Under the pieces are notes generated by a model. That model did not search any database. It was not told the origin of the DNA and saw only the letters and a list, made by a program, of their open reading frames with translations. A program made the translations under genes and the position numbers. From Ilumatobacteraceae bacterium (GTDB taxonomy: Bacteria; Actinomycetota; Acidimicrobiia; Acidimicrobiales; Iamiaceae): a stretch of 64,000 nt of DNA. Positions 7,471-16,600 of this stretch are shown here, piece by piece (positions within the stretch are counted from its first letter, which is position 1; each line of letters starts with the position of its first letter). The DNA is taken from NCBI GenBank assembly GCA_025463265.1, contig JAOBWH010000191.1:1-64000 (forward strand). Reading direction: 5' to 3'.

Positions 7471-8370
7471 TCAGGCCGGCCGGGTTCCGGCCACGGCCCG
7501 GTCCAGACCGGCCAGGTCCGGATGCACCTCGACGTCCGCTAGCCCGTGCCGTTCCAGCAGGGCCCGGACGGCCGCACCCTGGGAGGCGCCGATCTCCAGG
7601 ACGACGACGCCACCTGGTGCCAGCCACTCGACCGACGCCGCCACGATGGCCTCGTGGGACTCGAGGCCGCTCGGGCCAGGGACCAGCGCCTCGACCGGCT
7701 CCCAGTCGGAGACCGAGGCGTCGAGCGGCTCGTCGGCGGCGATGTAGGGCGGGTTGGACACCAGGAGGTCGATCGTCCCCCGCAGCTCGCCGGGCAGCCC
7801 GTCGAACCAGTCGCCCTCCACCAGGGCGACCCCGGAGCCGGCCATGCCGAGGCCGGCGAGGTTGGCCCGGGCCACGGCGAGGGCCTCGGCCGAACGGTCG
7901 ACGCCCCACACCCGGCTGCCGCGCCGCTCGGTGGCCACCGCCAGGGCGATGGCGCCCGAGCCGGTGCCGAGGTCGACGACCACGGGACGGTGCCGGTCCG
8001 GGCGACCCGAGCGCACCTGGTCGAGGGCGGCGAGCGCCACCTCCACCACCTGCTCGGTCTCGGGCCGTGGGATCAGGACCCGGCGGTCGACGAGCAGATC
8101 GAGGTGGCGGAACGCCCAGTGCCCCAGCACGTACTGGATCGGCTCCCCGGCCAGGCGCCGGGCGACCAGGGCGTCGAGGTGGGCGACGGTGCGGACGGTG
8201 GCGGACTCGTCCAGCCCGAGCACCAGCTCGGTGCCCTCCATCCCGCTGGCCTCCTCGACGATCCACCGGGCCTCGACGGTGGCGGTGGAGAGCCCGGCGC
8301 GCTCGAGGCGGTCGGTGGTCTCGGCCCACAGCTCGCGCCAGGTGACCGTGCCGTCGCCGGCCTGCGCCAC
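7471..8370 (-). CDS. prmC: Release factor glutamine methyltransferase
   Basis: A 299-residue SAM-dependent enzyme that methylates the Gln of the GGQ motif in release factors RF1/RF2. The N-terminal helical domain is followed by a Rossmann methyltransferase domain with VVVDLGTGSGAIALAVA (SAM loop) and the substrate-binding motif LLVSNPPYIAADE. The linker RRVLIPRPETEQVVE is typical of PrmC. The GTG start at 8370 lies 1 nt after the prfA stop, so it is expressed with its own substrate. Confidence 0.95.
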   Translation of the reverse strand: MAQAGDGTVTWRELWAETTDRLERAGLSTATVEARWIVEEASGMEGTELVLGLDESATVRTVAHLDALVARRLAGEPIQYVLGHWAFRHLDLLVDRRVLIPRPETEQVVEVALAALDQVRSGRPDRHRPVVVDLGTGSGAIALAVATERRGSRVWGVDRSAEALAVARANLAGLGMAGSGVALVEGDWFDGLPGELRGTIDLLVSNPPYIAADEPLDASVSDWEPVEALVPGPSGLESHEAIVAASVEWLAPGGVVVLEIGASQGAAVRALLERHGLADVEVHPDLAGLDRAVAGTRPA

Positions 8371-8371
8371 G

Positions 8372-9436
8372 TCAGGTGTCCTCGGTGAGCCGCCGCGCCT
8401 GCTCGTCTTGCACGAGCGCGTCGCTCACCTCGTCGAGGTCACCGGCGAGCACCTTGTCGAGCTTGTAGATGGTGAGCCCGATCCGGTGGTCCGAGACCCG
8501 GTTCTCCTTGACGTTGTAGGTGCGGATCTTCTCCGATCGGCCCCCGCCGCCGGTCTGGTCCTTGCGGGCCTCGGACTGCTCGTCGCGCTGGCGGTCCTGC
8601 TCCAGCTTCAACAGCCGGGACTGCAGCACCACCATGGCCTTGGCCTTGTTCTGGAGCTGGCTCTTCTGGTCCTGCATGGACACCGTCACGCCGGTGGGCT
8701 TGTGGGTGAGCCGCACCGCGGAGTCGGTGGTGTTCACGGACTGCCCGCCGGGTCCCGACGAGCGGTAGTAGTCGACCTGCAGGTCGTTGGGGTCGATCTG
8801 GACCTCGACGTCGGCGGCCTCGGGCAGCACGGTCACGGTGGCCGAGGAGGTGTGGATGCGGCCCTGGGACTCGGTGACGGGCACTCGCTGGACTCGGTGC
8901 GGACCGCCCTCGTGCTTCATGCGGGTCCACACGCCGGCGCCGGAGAGGATGAACGTGACCTCGTTGTAGCCGCCCATGTCCGACGGCTCGGCGTTGAGGA
9001 CCTCGAGCTTCCAGCCCTGCCGCTGGGCGAAGCCCTGGTACATCCCGAACAGGTCGCGGGCGAAGAGGTTCGCCTCCTCGCCGCCCTCGGCGCCGCGGAT
9101 CTCGACGATCACGTTGCGGCCGTCGTTGGGGTCCTTCGGCACGAGCAGGTGCTGGAGCTCAGCGGTGAGGCGCTCGATGTCGGCGTCGGCCTCCGCCGCC
9201 TCCACGCGCATCATCTCCCGGTCGTCGCCGGACAGCTCGGTGAGCATCTCCCGGGCGGTGGCCGCGTCCTCGGTGCGCTGGCGGAGCTCCTTGCTGCGGC
9301 TGACGATGGCCGCCAGCTCGTGGTGGCGCGTGGCCAGCACCCGGTACTTGTCCTGGTCGGCGAAGACGCCGGGGTCGGCGAGGCGCGCCTCCACGTCGAT
9401 GAACTCCCGCTCCAGGCCCTCGAGGCGATCGAGCAT
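8372..9436 (-). CDS. prfA: Peptide chain release factor 1
   Basis: A 354-residue class I release factor for UAA/UAG. The codon-recognition tripeptide is PVT (residues 186-188, in RVPVTESQGRIHTSS), which marks RF1 and not RF2. The GGQ catalytic motif is at 230-232 (SSGPGGQSVNTTDSAVRL). The ATG at 9436 was chosen because it yields the normal N-terminus (MLDRLEGLEREF) and shares one base with the TGA of the upstream gene (TGATG). Upstream in-frame TTG codons would overlap that gene. It is followed by prmC with 1 nt spacing. Confidence 0.97.
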   Translation of the reverse strand: MLDRLEGLEREFIDVEARLADPGVFADQDKYRVLATRHHELAAIVSRSKELRQRTEDAATAREMLTELSGDDREMMRVEAAEADADIERLTAELQHLLVPKDPNDGRNVIVEIRGAEGGEEANLFARDLFGMYQGFAQRQGWKLEVLNAEPSDMGGYNEVTFILSGAGVWTRMKHEGGPHRVQRVPVTESQGRIHTSSATVTVLPEAADVEVQIDPNDLQVDYYRSSGPGGQSVNTTDSAVRLTHKPTGVTVSMQDQKSQLQNKAKAMVVLQSRLLKLEQDRQRDEQSEARKDQTGGGGRSEKIRTYNVKENRVSDHRIGLTIYKLDKVLAGDLDEVSDALVQDEQARRLTEDT

Positions 9437-10470
9437 CAGCGTGATCCGGCGGCGGTCATCGGCCAATCGTCGCCCACGGGGACGACGGTCGCCGGATCCG
9501 CCAGGTGGCCGGCGAGCTCGGTGGTCACCGAGAGGGCGTCCTTGGCCGGCACCGCGAGCACGAGGCGGGCACGGGGTGCGTGGGTGAGGCGGTCGTCGGC
9601 GGCCGACGGCACCAGCTCCAGATCCACGCCGGTGGAACAGGTGACGACCATCGGCTCGCCGTCGAGGCCGGTGCCGACAGCCGTGGCGACGCCCGTCTCC
9701 TTGAGGTTCGCCCTGGGCACCGCCGAGCCGACGGCGCGCAGCTCAGCGGCACCGACGAGGTCGGGGTGGGCGACCAGCACCGAGCGCAGCCAGCGCTCGG
9801 GGACCAGCTGGTTGAGCGGGTGGCGGGCCGCGCCCGGGCGGCGCAGCTCGGCCACGTGCGCGGCCGCACGCACCAGGGCGTCGGTCTCGGACAGCTCGGC
9901 GAACATCATCGCTCCCACCTCGCGGTCGAAGCGGCCGACACCGGCCTCGATGTGGGCCGACCCGTCGTCGGCGAGCACCACCCGGGCGATCTCGAGCCCG
10001 AGGACCTCCCCCAGCAGGACGCCGCCCTCGACCACGGTCTCCAACCCCGCCTCAGCGAGGACCGGGCGGAACAGCTCGGCCTCCGGAGCCGGCGCAGGGT
10101 CCGTGGCGGGCGCGGCGGGAACCGCAGCGGTGAGCGCCCGGCCGTCGACCGCCCAGACCGCGGGCGACGGGGCGAACAGCGCAGCCCGCCGGGCCAGGAC
10201 GGGCGCCGCCTCCTCCGACTCCACGAGCAGGTGCAGCTCCCCGGCGCCGGCCCGTCCGGCGAGCGCGAGCGCACCGCCGAGGCGGCGGACGGCGGTGGCT
10301 CCGTCGTCGAGCAGGATCCACATCCGGCCGGCCCCGGCATCGGTGAGGGCGGCGCCGCCGGGGAACGATCCGGGACGGGCATCGGCGGCGGCGTCGGGCC
10401 AGCGGTCTCGCACGAGCGCGGTGAGCTTCGCGACGAGGAGCGGGGCGCGGCGGTCGGCAGGTTCGGTCAT
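9436..10470 (-). CDS. Unknown protein between rpmE and prfA
   Basis: A 344-residue soluble protein with no family I can name. It is Ala-rich and acidic, without a signal peptide or clear membrane segment. The middle part contains HLLVESEEAAPVLARRAALF and a run EVLGLEIARVVLADDGSAHIEAGVGRFD. The C-terminal part contains LNQLVPERWLRSVLVAHPDLVG and PRANLKETGVATAVG. The ATG at 10470 follows an AGGTGA ribosome-binding site. The gene ends on the prfA start codon (TGATG), so it is probably translated together with RF1. Its position inside a translation-factor operon suggests a link to translation or tRNA/ribosome status. This is inference only. Confidence 0.8.
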   Translation of the reverse strand: MTEPADRRAPLLVAKLTALVRDRWPDAAADARPGSFPGGAALTDAGAGRMWILLDDGATAVRRLGGALALAGRAGAGELHLLVESEEAAPVLARRAALFAPSPAVWAVDGRALTAAVPAAPATDPAPAPEAELFRPVLAEAGLETVVEGGVLLGEVLGLEIARVVLADDGSAHIEAGVGRFDREVGAMMFAELSETDALVRAAAHVAELRRPGAARHPLNQLVPERWLRSVLVAHPDLVGAAELRAVGSAVPRANLKETGVATAVGTGLDGEPMVVTCSTGVDLELVPSAADDRLTHAPRARLVLAVPAKDALSVTTELAGHLADPATVVPVGDDWPMTAAGSR

Positions 10471-10539
10471 GGGATCACCTGGGTCCGGACGCGACGATTC
10501 CGCCAGGAGACCTGGCGGAACCGACACGTGCTGTGGGAG

Positions 10540-10800
10540 CTAGTTGGCGTCGACGGTGTCGTCGGCGGCGGCCTCAGCGGCCTCGCCGGCGGCGGCACCG
10601 CTGCGGCGCCCGTAGCGGCGCTCGAAGCGGTCGATGCGACCGCCCGTGTCGACCAGCTTCTGCTTGCCCGTGTAGAAGGGATGGCACTCGTTGCAGAGCT
10701 CGACGGAGATCGCTGCCTGGGTGGAGTGCGTGGTGAACGTGTTCCCGCAGGAGCACTTGACGTGGGTGACCACGTAATCGGGATGGATGTCGGCCTTCAT
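10540..10800 (-). CDS. rpmE: 50S ribosomal protein L31 (zinc form)
   Basis: An 86-residue bL31 protein: [20 protein letters not shown] followed by [16 protein letters not shown]. The four cysteines (C16, C18, C36, C39) form the zinc site of the C+ type. A C-terminal Ala/Asp-rich extension goes beyond the usual 70 residues. The ATG at 10800 has GGAG upstream. It lies between rho and the unknown gene on the same strand, the typical rho-rpmE-prfA order. A zinc-free paralogue would be expected elsewhere if the organism swaps L31 under zinc limitation. Confidence 0.96.
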   Translation of the reverse strand: MKADIHPDYVVTHVKCSCGNTFTTHSTQAAISVELCNECHPFYTGKQKLVDTGGRIDRFERRYGRRSGAAAGEAAEAAADDTVDAN

Positions 10801-10886
10801 GATGTCTCCAGTGTGGCGGTTCTCGTTGTGGCTTCCAAATGGAACAACCACGGCCTATTCCCCGGTCCCGTGACCTGGGGAGCAGC

Positions 10887-10906
10887 AGATCGAGCGGTCT
10901 CGATCT
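10887..10906. other. Perfect hairpin at the end of rho
   Basis: AGATCGAG-CGGT-CTCGATCT, arms of 8 bp and a 4-nt loop, overlaps the rho stop codon (TAG at 10905-10907). No T-run follows on the minus strand. It may shield the rho mRNA 3' end or partly separate rho from rpmE. Confidence 0.5.
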
Positions 10907-12683
10907 AGCCCTTGGCAGACCGGGCCGACTTGGCGGCGTCGGCGAGGAGTGCGGCGTTGGTCTTGGTGGCTTCCAGCCGCCCGAGGAGCTCGACGAGCCC
11001 CCCGCCGGGGGTCTCCGACTCGGCTTCGGTCCGGCTGAGGCCGTCGCGAAGGACCGCCGCCTGCTCGAGCTGGGTGCGGTCGAGCAGGAGGTCCTGCTGG
11101 CGGGTGGACGACGCCGACACATCGATCGCCGGGAAGATCCGGCGGGCGGCGAGGCGGCCGTCGAGGCGGATCTCCAGGGTCTCGGTGCCGCGGAACTCGT
11201 CGAAGATGGCCTCGTCGGTGGCGCTGCCGGTGCCGGTGTCGATGGTGGCGAGCACCGTGAGCGAACCGCCCTCCTCGGCGTTGCGGGCGGCGCCGAAGAG
11301 CTGCTTGGGCGGGAACAGGGCCGTGGTGTCGAGCGCGCCGGCCACGACGCGGCCGCCGGTGGGGGCCGCCAGGTTGTGGGCCCGGGTCAGGCGGGTCAGG
11401 CCGTCGACCACGACGACCACGTCCTTGCCCGACTCCACCAGGCGCTTGGCCCGCTCGGTGACCAGCTCGGCCACCGAGGTGTGCTCCTCGGGGGGACGGT
11501 CGAAAGTGGACGACGCGACCGAGCCCCGCAGCAGCCACCGCTTCATGTCGGTGACCTCTTCGGGGCGCCCGGCGACGAGCAGCACGAACACCTCGACGTC
11601 GGCGTGGTTGGCCTCGATGGAGCGGACCACGTTCTTGAGCAGCGTGGTGGCTCCTGCCTTCGGCGGTGCCACGACGAGGCCCCGGCTGCCCTTGCCGATG
11701 GGCGCGAGCAGGTCGATGGCGCGGGCCGTCGCGTTCGACGGATCATCGGCGAGCTCGAGGGTGAGCCGCTCGGTCGGGAACACCGCCGTGAGCTCGCCGA
11801 AGCGCGGGCGGGCCGGCTGGTTGTGGGCCTCGAAGCCGTTGACCGAGTCCACCTGCAGCAGGGCCGGGTTCTTCTCGTTGCGGGCCGGCGGTCGGCTCCT
11901 GCCTCGGACGATGTCCCCGGTGCGCAGGCCGAACTGCCGGGTCTGCTTCACGGAGATGTAGGCGTCGTCGCGCGAGGCCAGGTACCCGTGGAGGCGCAAG
12001 AAGCCGTAGCCCTCGTCGCGCAGGTCGACCATGCCCTCGACCTCGATCGGATCGATGGGGGCCTGGTCGTCTCCCTCGGGGCGGCGGTCCCGGTCGCGCC
12101 CGCGACGGCGGCGGCGGCGGTTGCCCGACTCTCCGTCCGCGTCCTGCTGGTCCGACTGGGGGTCGCGCTGGTTGCCGTCGGGCTCGTTGGCGTCGCCACC
12201 CTGCTGGTTGCCCTGGTTGCTCTGGCCCTGGTTGCCCTGGTTGCGGCCGCCCTGGTCCTGGTTGCCCTGGTCCTGGTTGCCCCGGCCCTGGTTGCCCTGG
12301 TTGCGGCCGCCTTGGTCCTGGCCCTGACCTCCGTTGCGACCGCCGCCGCGGCGGTTCTGCTCGCCGCTTCCCGGCTCGTCCTCGGTGTCCGTGTCGGCGG
12401 ACGACTCGGCGGCCTCGGACGCCGGCGCCTCGGCATCGCCATCAGCCTCGCCGTCGCCGTCGGCACGGACCTCGGTGTCCGGGGCCTGCGGCGCGTCGTC
12501 GGCCTCGGCGGTGCCGTCGCCCTCGCTGCCGTCCGCGCCGACCAGGCGCAGGATCAGCGAGACGATGTCCGCCTTCTTGGCGCGGGCGCCGGGCTTCTGC
12601 CCGAGCTGCTCGGCGATCGCAGCCAGTTCGGCGCGGTCCTTGCCCTCCAGGAGGGTCATGTCGAAGCCGGAACCGTCGCTCAT
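10905..12683 (-). CDS. rho: Transcription termination factor Rho, with degenerate ATPase residues
   Basis: A 592-residue Rho. Order: Rho_N helical domain (about residues 10-50), acidic and Gly/Asn/Gln-rich disordered insertion (about 60-190, with GGRNQGNQG repeats), cold-shock RNA-binding domain (EGYGFLRLHGYLASRDDAYI), then the RecA-like motor. Walker B (VVVVVDGLTRL, Asp427), the arginine-finger region (SSTRQQDLL) and FPAID are kept. However, the P-loop reads APPKAGATT, with Ala345 where the Walker A Lys belongs (E. coli K184). The catalytic segment reads LLVAGRPEEVT, with Ala371-Gly372 in place of Asp-Glu (E. coli D210/E211). I re-read the codons (GCC and GCC-GGG). ATP hydrolysis should be crippled, so this may be a non-motor Rho or one working beside another copy. 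The ATG at 12683 overlaps the stop of a 13-codon leader ORF. Confidence 0.93.
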   Translation of the reverse strand: MSDGSGFDMTLLEGKDRAELAAIAEQLGQKPGARAKKADIVSLILRLVGADGSEGDGTAEADDAPQAPDTEVRADGDGEADGDAEAPASEAAESSADTDTEDEPGSGEQNRRGGGRNGGQGQDQGGRNQGNQGRGNQDQGNQDQGGRNQGNQGQSNQGNQQGGDANEPDGNQRDPQSDQQDADGESGNRRRRRRGRDRDRRPEGDDQAPIDPIEVEGMVDLRDEGYGFLRLHGYLASRDDAYISVKQTRQFGLRTGDIVRGRSRPPARNEKNPALLQVDSVNGFEAHNQPARPRFGELTAVFPTERLTLELADDPSNATARAIDLLAPIGKGSRGLVVAPPKAGATTLLKNVVRSIEANHADVEVFVLLVAGRPEEVTDMKRWLLRGSVASSTFDRPPEEHTSVAELVTERAKRLVESGKDVVVVVDGLTRLTRAHNLAAPTGGRVVAGALDTTALFPPKQLFGAARNAEEGGSLTVLATIDTGTGSATDEAIFDEFRGTETLEIRLDGRLAARRIFPAIDVSASSTRQQDLLLDRTQLEQAAVLRDGLSRTEAESETPGGGLVELLGRLEATKTNAALLADAAKSARSAKG

Positions 12684-12721
12684 GCCGCGGCCGCCTTCAG
12701 GGTGGTGACGTGCTCGGTCAT
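12680..12721 (-). CDS. Possible 13-residue leader peptide coupled to rho
   Basis: An ATG at 12721, preceded by GAGG at usable spacing, opens a 13-codon ORF (MTEHVTTLKAAAA). Its TGA overlaps the rho ATG by the ATGA arrangement. The mini-ORF is too short to judge by codon use. Its overlap suggests that translation of the leader could control re-initiation at rho, which is autoregulated in other bacteria. It might instead be a chance ORF. Confidence 0.4.
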   Translation of the reverse strand: MTEHVTTLKAAAA

Positions 12722-12957
12722 TGCTGCCTCATCTTCCGCATCGCGATCTGCGTGGCACCCGCGCTGGTCCGGTTGCAGGGTCGGCGGGGTGCCGAACCGA
12801 ACCGTGACCCCGGCTGCGGGAGCCGTGGGGGAATCCCCGTCGCCCAGGCAGCGAGTGCCGTGGGACCCGAACCATGGTAGCGACCGTTCTGCCGGCTCGC
12901 GAACCCACCCCGTCCGGAAGTTCGGGGACGCGGCCGAGATGGGCGATGCTGTCGGCC

Positions 12958-13578
12958 ATGACCGACGCCGAGCGCACCCAGTCCATCGTCTGCCTCGACC
13001 TCGAGGGGGTCCTGGTCCCCGAGATCTGGATCGCCGTCGCCGAGCGCACCGGGATCGACGCCCTGCGGCGCACCACCCGGGAGGAGCCGGACTACGACGT
13101 GTTGATGAAGTACCGGCTCGACCTGATGGCCGAGCACGGGTTGACGATGTCGCTCGTCCGAGACGTCATCGGCAAGCTGGCCCCGCTCGACGGCGCGAAG
13201 GCGTTCCTCGACGCGCTCCGCCAGCGCACCCAGGTGGTCATCCTCTCGGACACGTTCGAGCAGTTCGCCGCCCCGCTCATGGCCCAGCTCGGGTGGCCGG
13301 CCATCTGGTGCCACCGCCTCGTGGTGGAGGACGACCGCATCGTCGACTACCGGCTGCGCATGGCCGACCCGAAGCGCAACGCCGTCGAGGCGCTGCACGG
13401 CCTGAACTACCGGGTCATCGCCGCCGGGGACTCCTACAACGACACGACGATGCTGCTCGAAGCCGACGCAGGGTTCCTCTTCCACTCCCCCGCCAACGTG
13501 CAGGCGGAGTTCCCGCAGCTCCGGGCCATCGACGAGTACGACGACCTCCTCGAGGCCATCACCGCCCAGCTCACCTGA
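12958..13578 (+). CDS. thrH: ThrH: phosphoserine phosphatase / phosphoserine:homoserine phosphotransferase
   Basis: A 206-residue HAD-superfamily enzyme closely matching the ThrH family known from Pseudomonas. Motif I is CLDLEGVLVPEIW (nucleophile Asp14, with Glu16 where most HAD enzymes have Asp). Also seen are GIDALRRTTREEPDYDVLM, VVILSDTFEQF (motif II), DPKRNAVEAL and AGDSYNDTTML (motif IV). ThrH removes phosphate from phosphoserine and can pass it to homoserine, giving phosphohomoserine. It sits divergently from rho, near thrC and hom, where thrB is normally found, so it probably stands in for homoserine kinase. The start is taken at the second ATG (12958); the ATG at 12943 is an alternative. 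Confidence 0.92.
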   Translation: MTDAERTQSIVCLDLEGVLVPEIWIAVAERTGIDALRRTTREEPDYDVLMKYRLDLMAEHGLTMSLVRDVIGKLAPLDGAKAFLDALRQRTQVVILSDTFEQFAAPLMAQLGWPAIWCHRLVVEDDRIVDYRLRMADPKRNAVEALHGLNYRVIAAGDSYNDTTMLLEADAGFLFHSPANVQAEFPQLRAIDEYDDLLEAITAQLT

Positions 13579-13642
13579 TCCCGGGCTGGTCCGGGCCGGT
13601 CCGGGTCGGAACGTCCCAGGGCGTCGGTACCCTGCCTGGCGC

Positions 13643-16600
13643 ATGGAAGACGCACCTCCCCCACCCGGCTGGTTGCGCCGGCTGGGTGGTGCGCTCCGCC
13701 CCCACCGCCGCAACGTGGTCATCGCCCTCGGCGCCGCCGGCCTCGGCCAGCTGATCGCCGCGATCACGCCGCTGGTCGAGCGGTTCATCATCGACGACGT
13801 CGTCATCGCCGGGACCTCCCCCATCGTCCCGTCCCTGGTCGTGCTGCTCGTGTTCGCCGCCACCCGGTTCGCCGCGGCGTTCGTGCGCCGGTACTGGGCC
13901 GGCCGGGTGAGCCTCGATGTGCAGAACGACCTGCGGACGCAGGTGTACGACCACCTCCAGCGCCTCGACGTCGCCCGCCACGACGAGATGTCCACCGGGC
14001 AGCTGGTCAGCCGAGCCATCTCCGACATCGGCCTGGTCCAGGGGCTCCTCGCCTTCCTGCCCATGGTGCTGTCGAACATCTTGTTCCTGGCCGTGGCGCT
14101 CGTCGCCATGATCTGGCTCAGCCCGCTGCTCACCCTGGTGGCGCTGGTGATCACGCCGTTGATGGTCGTGGTGTCGATGCGGCTGCGGACCTCGGTGTTC
14201 CCCGCCTCGTGGGACGCCCAGCAGCAGGCCGGAGCGGTCGCCGGCGTGGTCGACGAGTCCGTGAGCGGCGTCCGGGTGGTGAAGGGCTTCGGCCAAGAGG
14301 AGCGAGAGGTCGCCCGCCTCGCGGAGCAGGCCGAACGGCTCTACGCCAGCCGGGTGCGCGCCCTGCGGCTGCAGGCCCGGTTCCAGCCCCTCCTCCAGAC
14401 GCTGCCGGCGCTGGCCCAGGTGGCGGTGCTGGCGATGGGTGGGTGGCTGGCCATCGAGGGGCGCATCAGCCTCGGCACCTTCCTCGCCTTCTCGAGCTAC
14501 GTCGCCCAGCTGCAGGCCCCCGCCCGCATGCTGGCCGGGCTGGTGACCATCGGCCAGCAGGCCCGGGCCGGCGTGGAGCGGGTGTTCGACCTGCTCGACG
14601 CCACCGCCACGGTCACCTCCGACGCCGACGCTCCGGAGCTCGCCGTCACCGAGGGTCGCCTCGAGTTCCGTGACGTGCGGTTCGGATACACCCGCGACGA
14701 GCCGGTGCTGTGCGACCTGGACCTGGTCGTCGAGCCCGGCGAGACGCTGGCGCTCGTGGGCACGTCGGGCTCGGGCAAGTCCACCGTCGCGCTGCTCGTC
14801 CCCCGGTTCTACGACCTGTCGGGCGGCACCATCACCGTCGACGGCACCGACGTGTCCACGGTCGACCTGGCGTCGCTCCGCCAGCAGATCGGCCTGGTGT
14901 TCGAGGACACCTTCTTGTTCTCCGACACCATCGGCGCCAACATCGCGTACGGGCGGCCCGAAGCCACCCCCGCGGCCGTCGAGGCGGCGGCCCGCGTGGC
15001 CGGGGCCCACGGCTTCATCGCTGCGCTCGCCGACGGCTACGACACCGAGGTCGGCGAGCGGGGCCTCACCCTCTCGGGCGGTCAGCGCCAGCGGGTCGCC
15101 CTGGCCCGCGCCGTGCTGGCCGACCCGAAGATCCTGCTGCTCGACGACGCCACCTCCGCCGTCGACAGCCGGGTCGAGGCCGAGATCCACCAGACCCTCC
15201 GCGAGGTGCTGGCCGGGCGCACCACCCTGCTGGTCGCGCACCGCCGATCCACGCTCCTGCTCGCGGACCGCATCGCCGTGCTCGACGCCGGACGGGTCGT
15301 CGACGTGGGCACCCACGACGAGCTCACCGAGCGCTGCCGGCTCTACCGCATGCTCCTCACCGGCCCCGGCGACGAGCTGGTCGAGGCGCCCGACGAGCTG
15401 GCCGAGACCGTGGTCGCCGAGCAGGTCGACGGGATCACGCCCGGTCTGTGGGTCCGCACCGGCGCCGAAGGGGCCGCCGCCGACGAGGCGCTGGCCGCCA
15501 CCGGCAAGCGCGATGCCGCCGTCCTAGGCGTGGGCGTCGGCGGCCCGCCCGGGCCCGGCGGCGGTGCCATGGGGATGCTCGGCGGTCTGCCCGCCACCCC
15601 CGAGCTGCTCGCCCGCGTCGACGCGCTGCGCCCCGCCGACGACCGACCCGACCAGTCCTTCGACGCCGCCCGGGCAGAGGACCGGGGGTTCCGCTTCGGC
15701 GCCTTCATCCGGCCGTGGCGGCGGCAGCTCGCCCTCGGGCTGGGCCTCGTCGCGCTCGACGCGCTCGCCGGGCTGGCGGGACCGCTGCTGATCCGCAGCG
15801 GCATCGACAACGGGATCGACGCCGACCCGCAGATGATGTCGGCCGTGTGGGCCGCATCGGCGGCCTACCTCGTGGTGGTGCTCGTGAACTTCGTCGTGAT
15901 GACGTTCGAGACGTTCATCACCGGCCGGACCGCCGAGCGGGCGCTGTGGTCGCTGCGGGTGAAGGTCTTCGCCCACCTGCACCGCCAGGGGCTCGACTAC
16001 TACGACCGAGAGATGGGCGGGCGGATCATGACCCGCATGACCTCGGACATCGAGGCGCTCACCCAGCTGCTGCAGAGCGGCCTGGTCACCGCCGTCGTCG
16101 CCCTGCTCACCTGCGTCGGGGTCGGCGTCGCCCTCGCCTTCATGGACTGGCGGCTCGCGCTGCTCGGGCTGATCGTGATGCCGCCGCTCGTCGCCGCGAC
16201 GGTGTGGTTCCGCCGCCGTTCCGGCGCGGCCTACGACGATGCCCGGGACAAGGTGGCGGTCGTCAACGCGGACTTCCAGGAGAGCCTCACCGACGTCCGC
16301 GTCGCCCAGGCCTTCACCCGGGAGGACCAGAACACCCGGCGCTTCGCCGGCCGCTCACGGGCGTACCTCGGGGCCCGGCTGCGGGCGCAGCAGCTGGTCG
16401 CCATCTACTTCCCGTTCGTCGAGTTCCTCTCCGGGGTCGCCGGCGCCATCGTCTTGGCGGGCGGGGCGGCGATGGTCCGCAACGGGTCGCTCTCCTCGGG
16501 TGACCTCATCGCCTTCATCCTCTACCTCAACTTGTTCTTCGCCCCGATCCAGCAGCTCTCCCAGGTGTTCGACACGTACCAGCAGGCCCGGGTGGCGCTC

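Noticed and set aside
12155-12345. Regular repeats that might be a CRISPR array or intergenic minisatellite
   Set aside because: Repeats are inside the rho frame, in multiples of three, without spacers of constant length.
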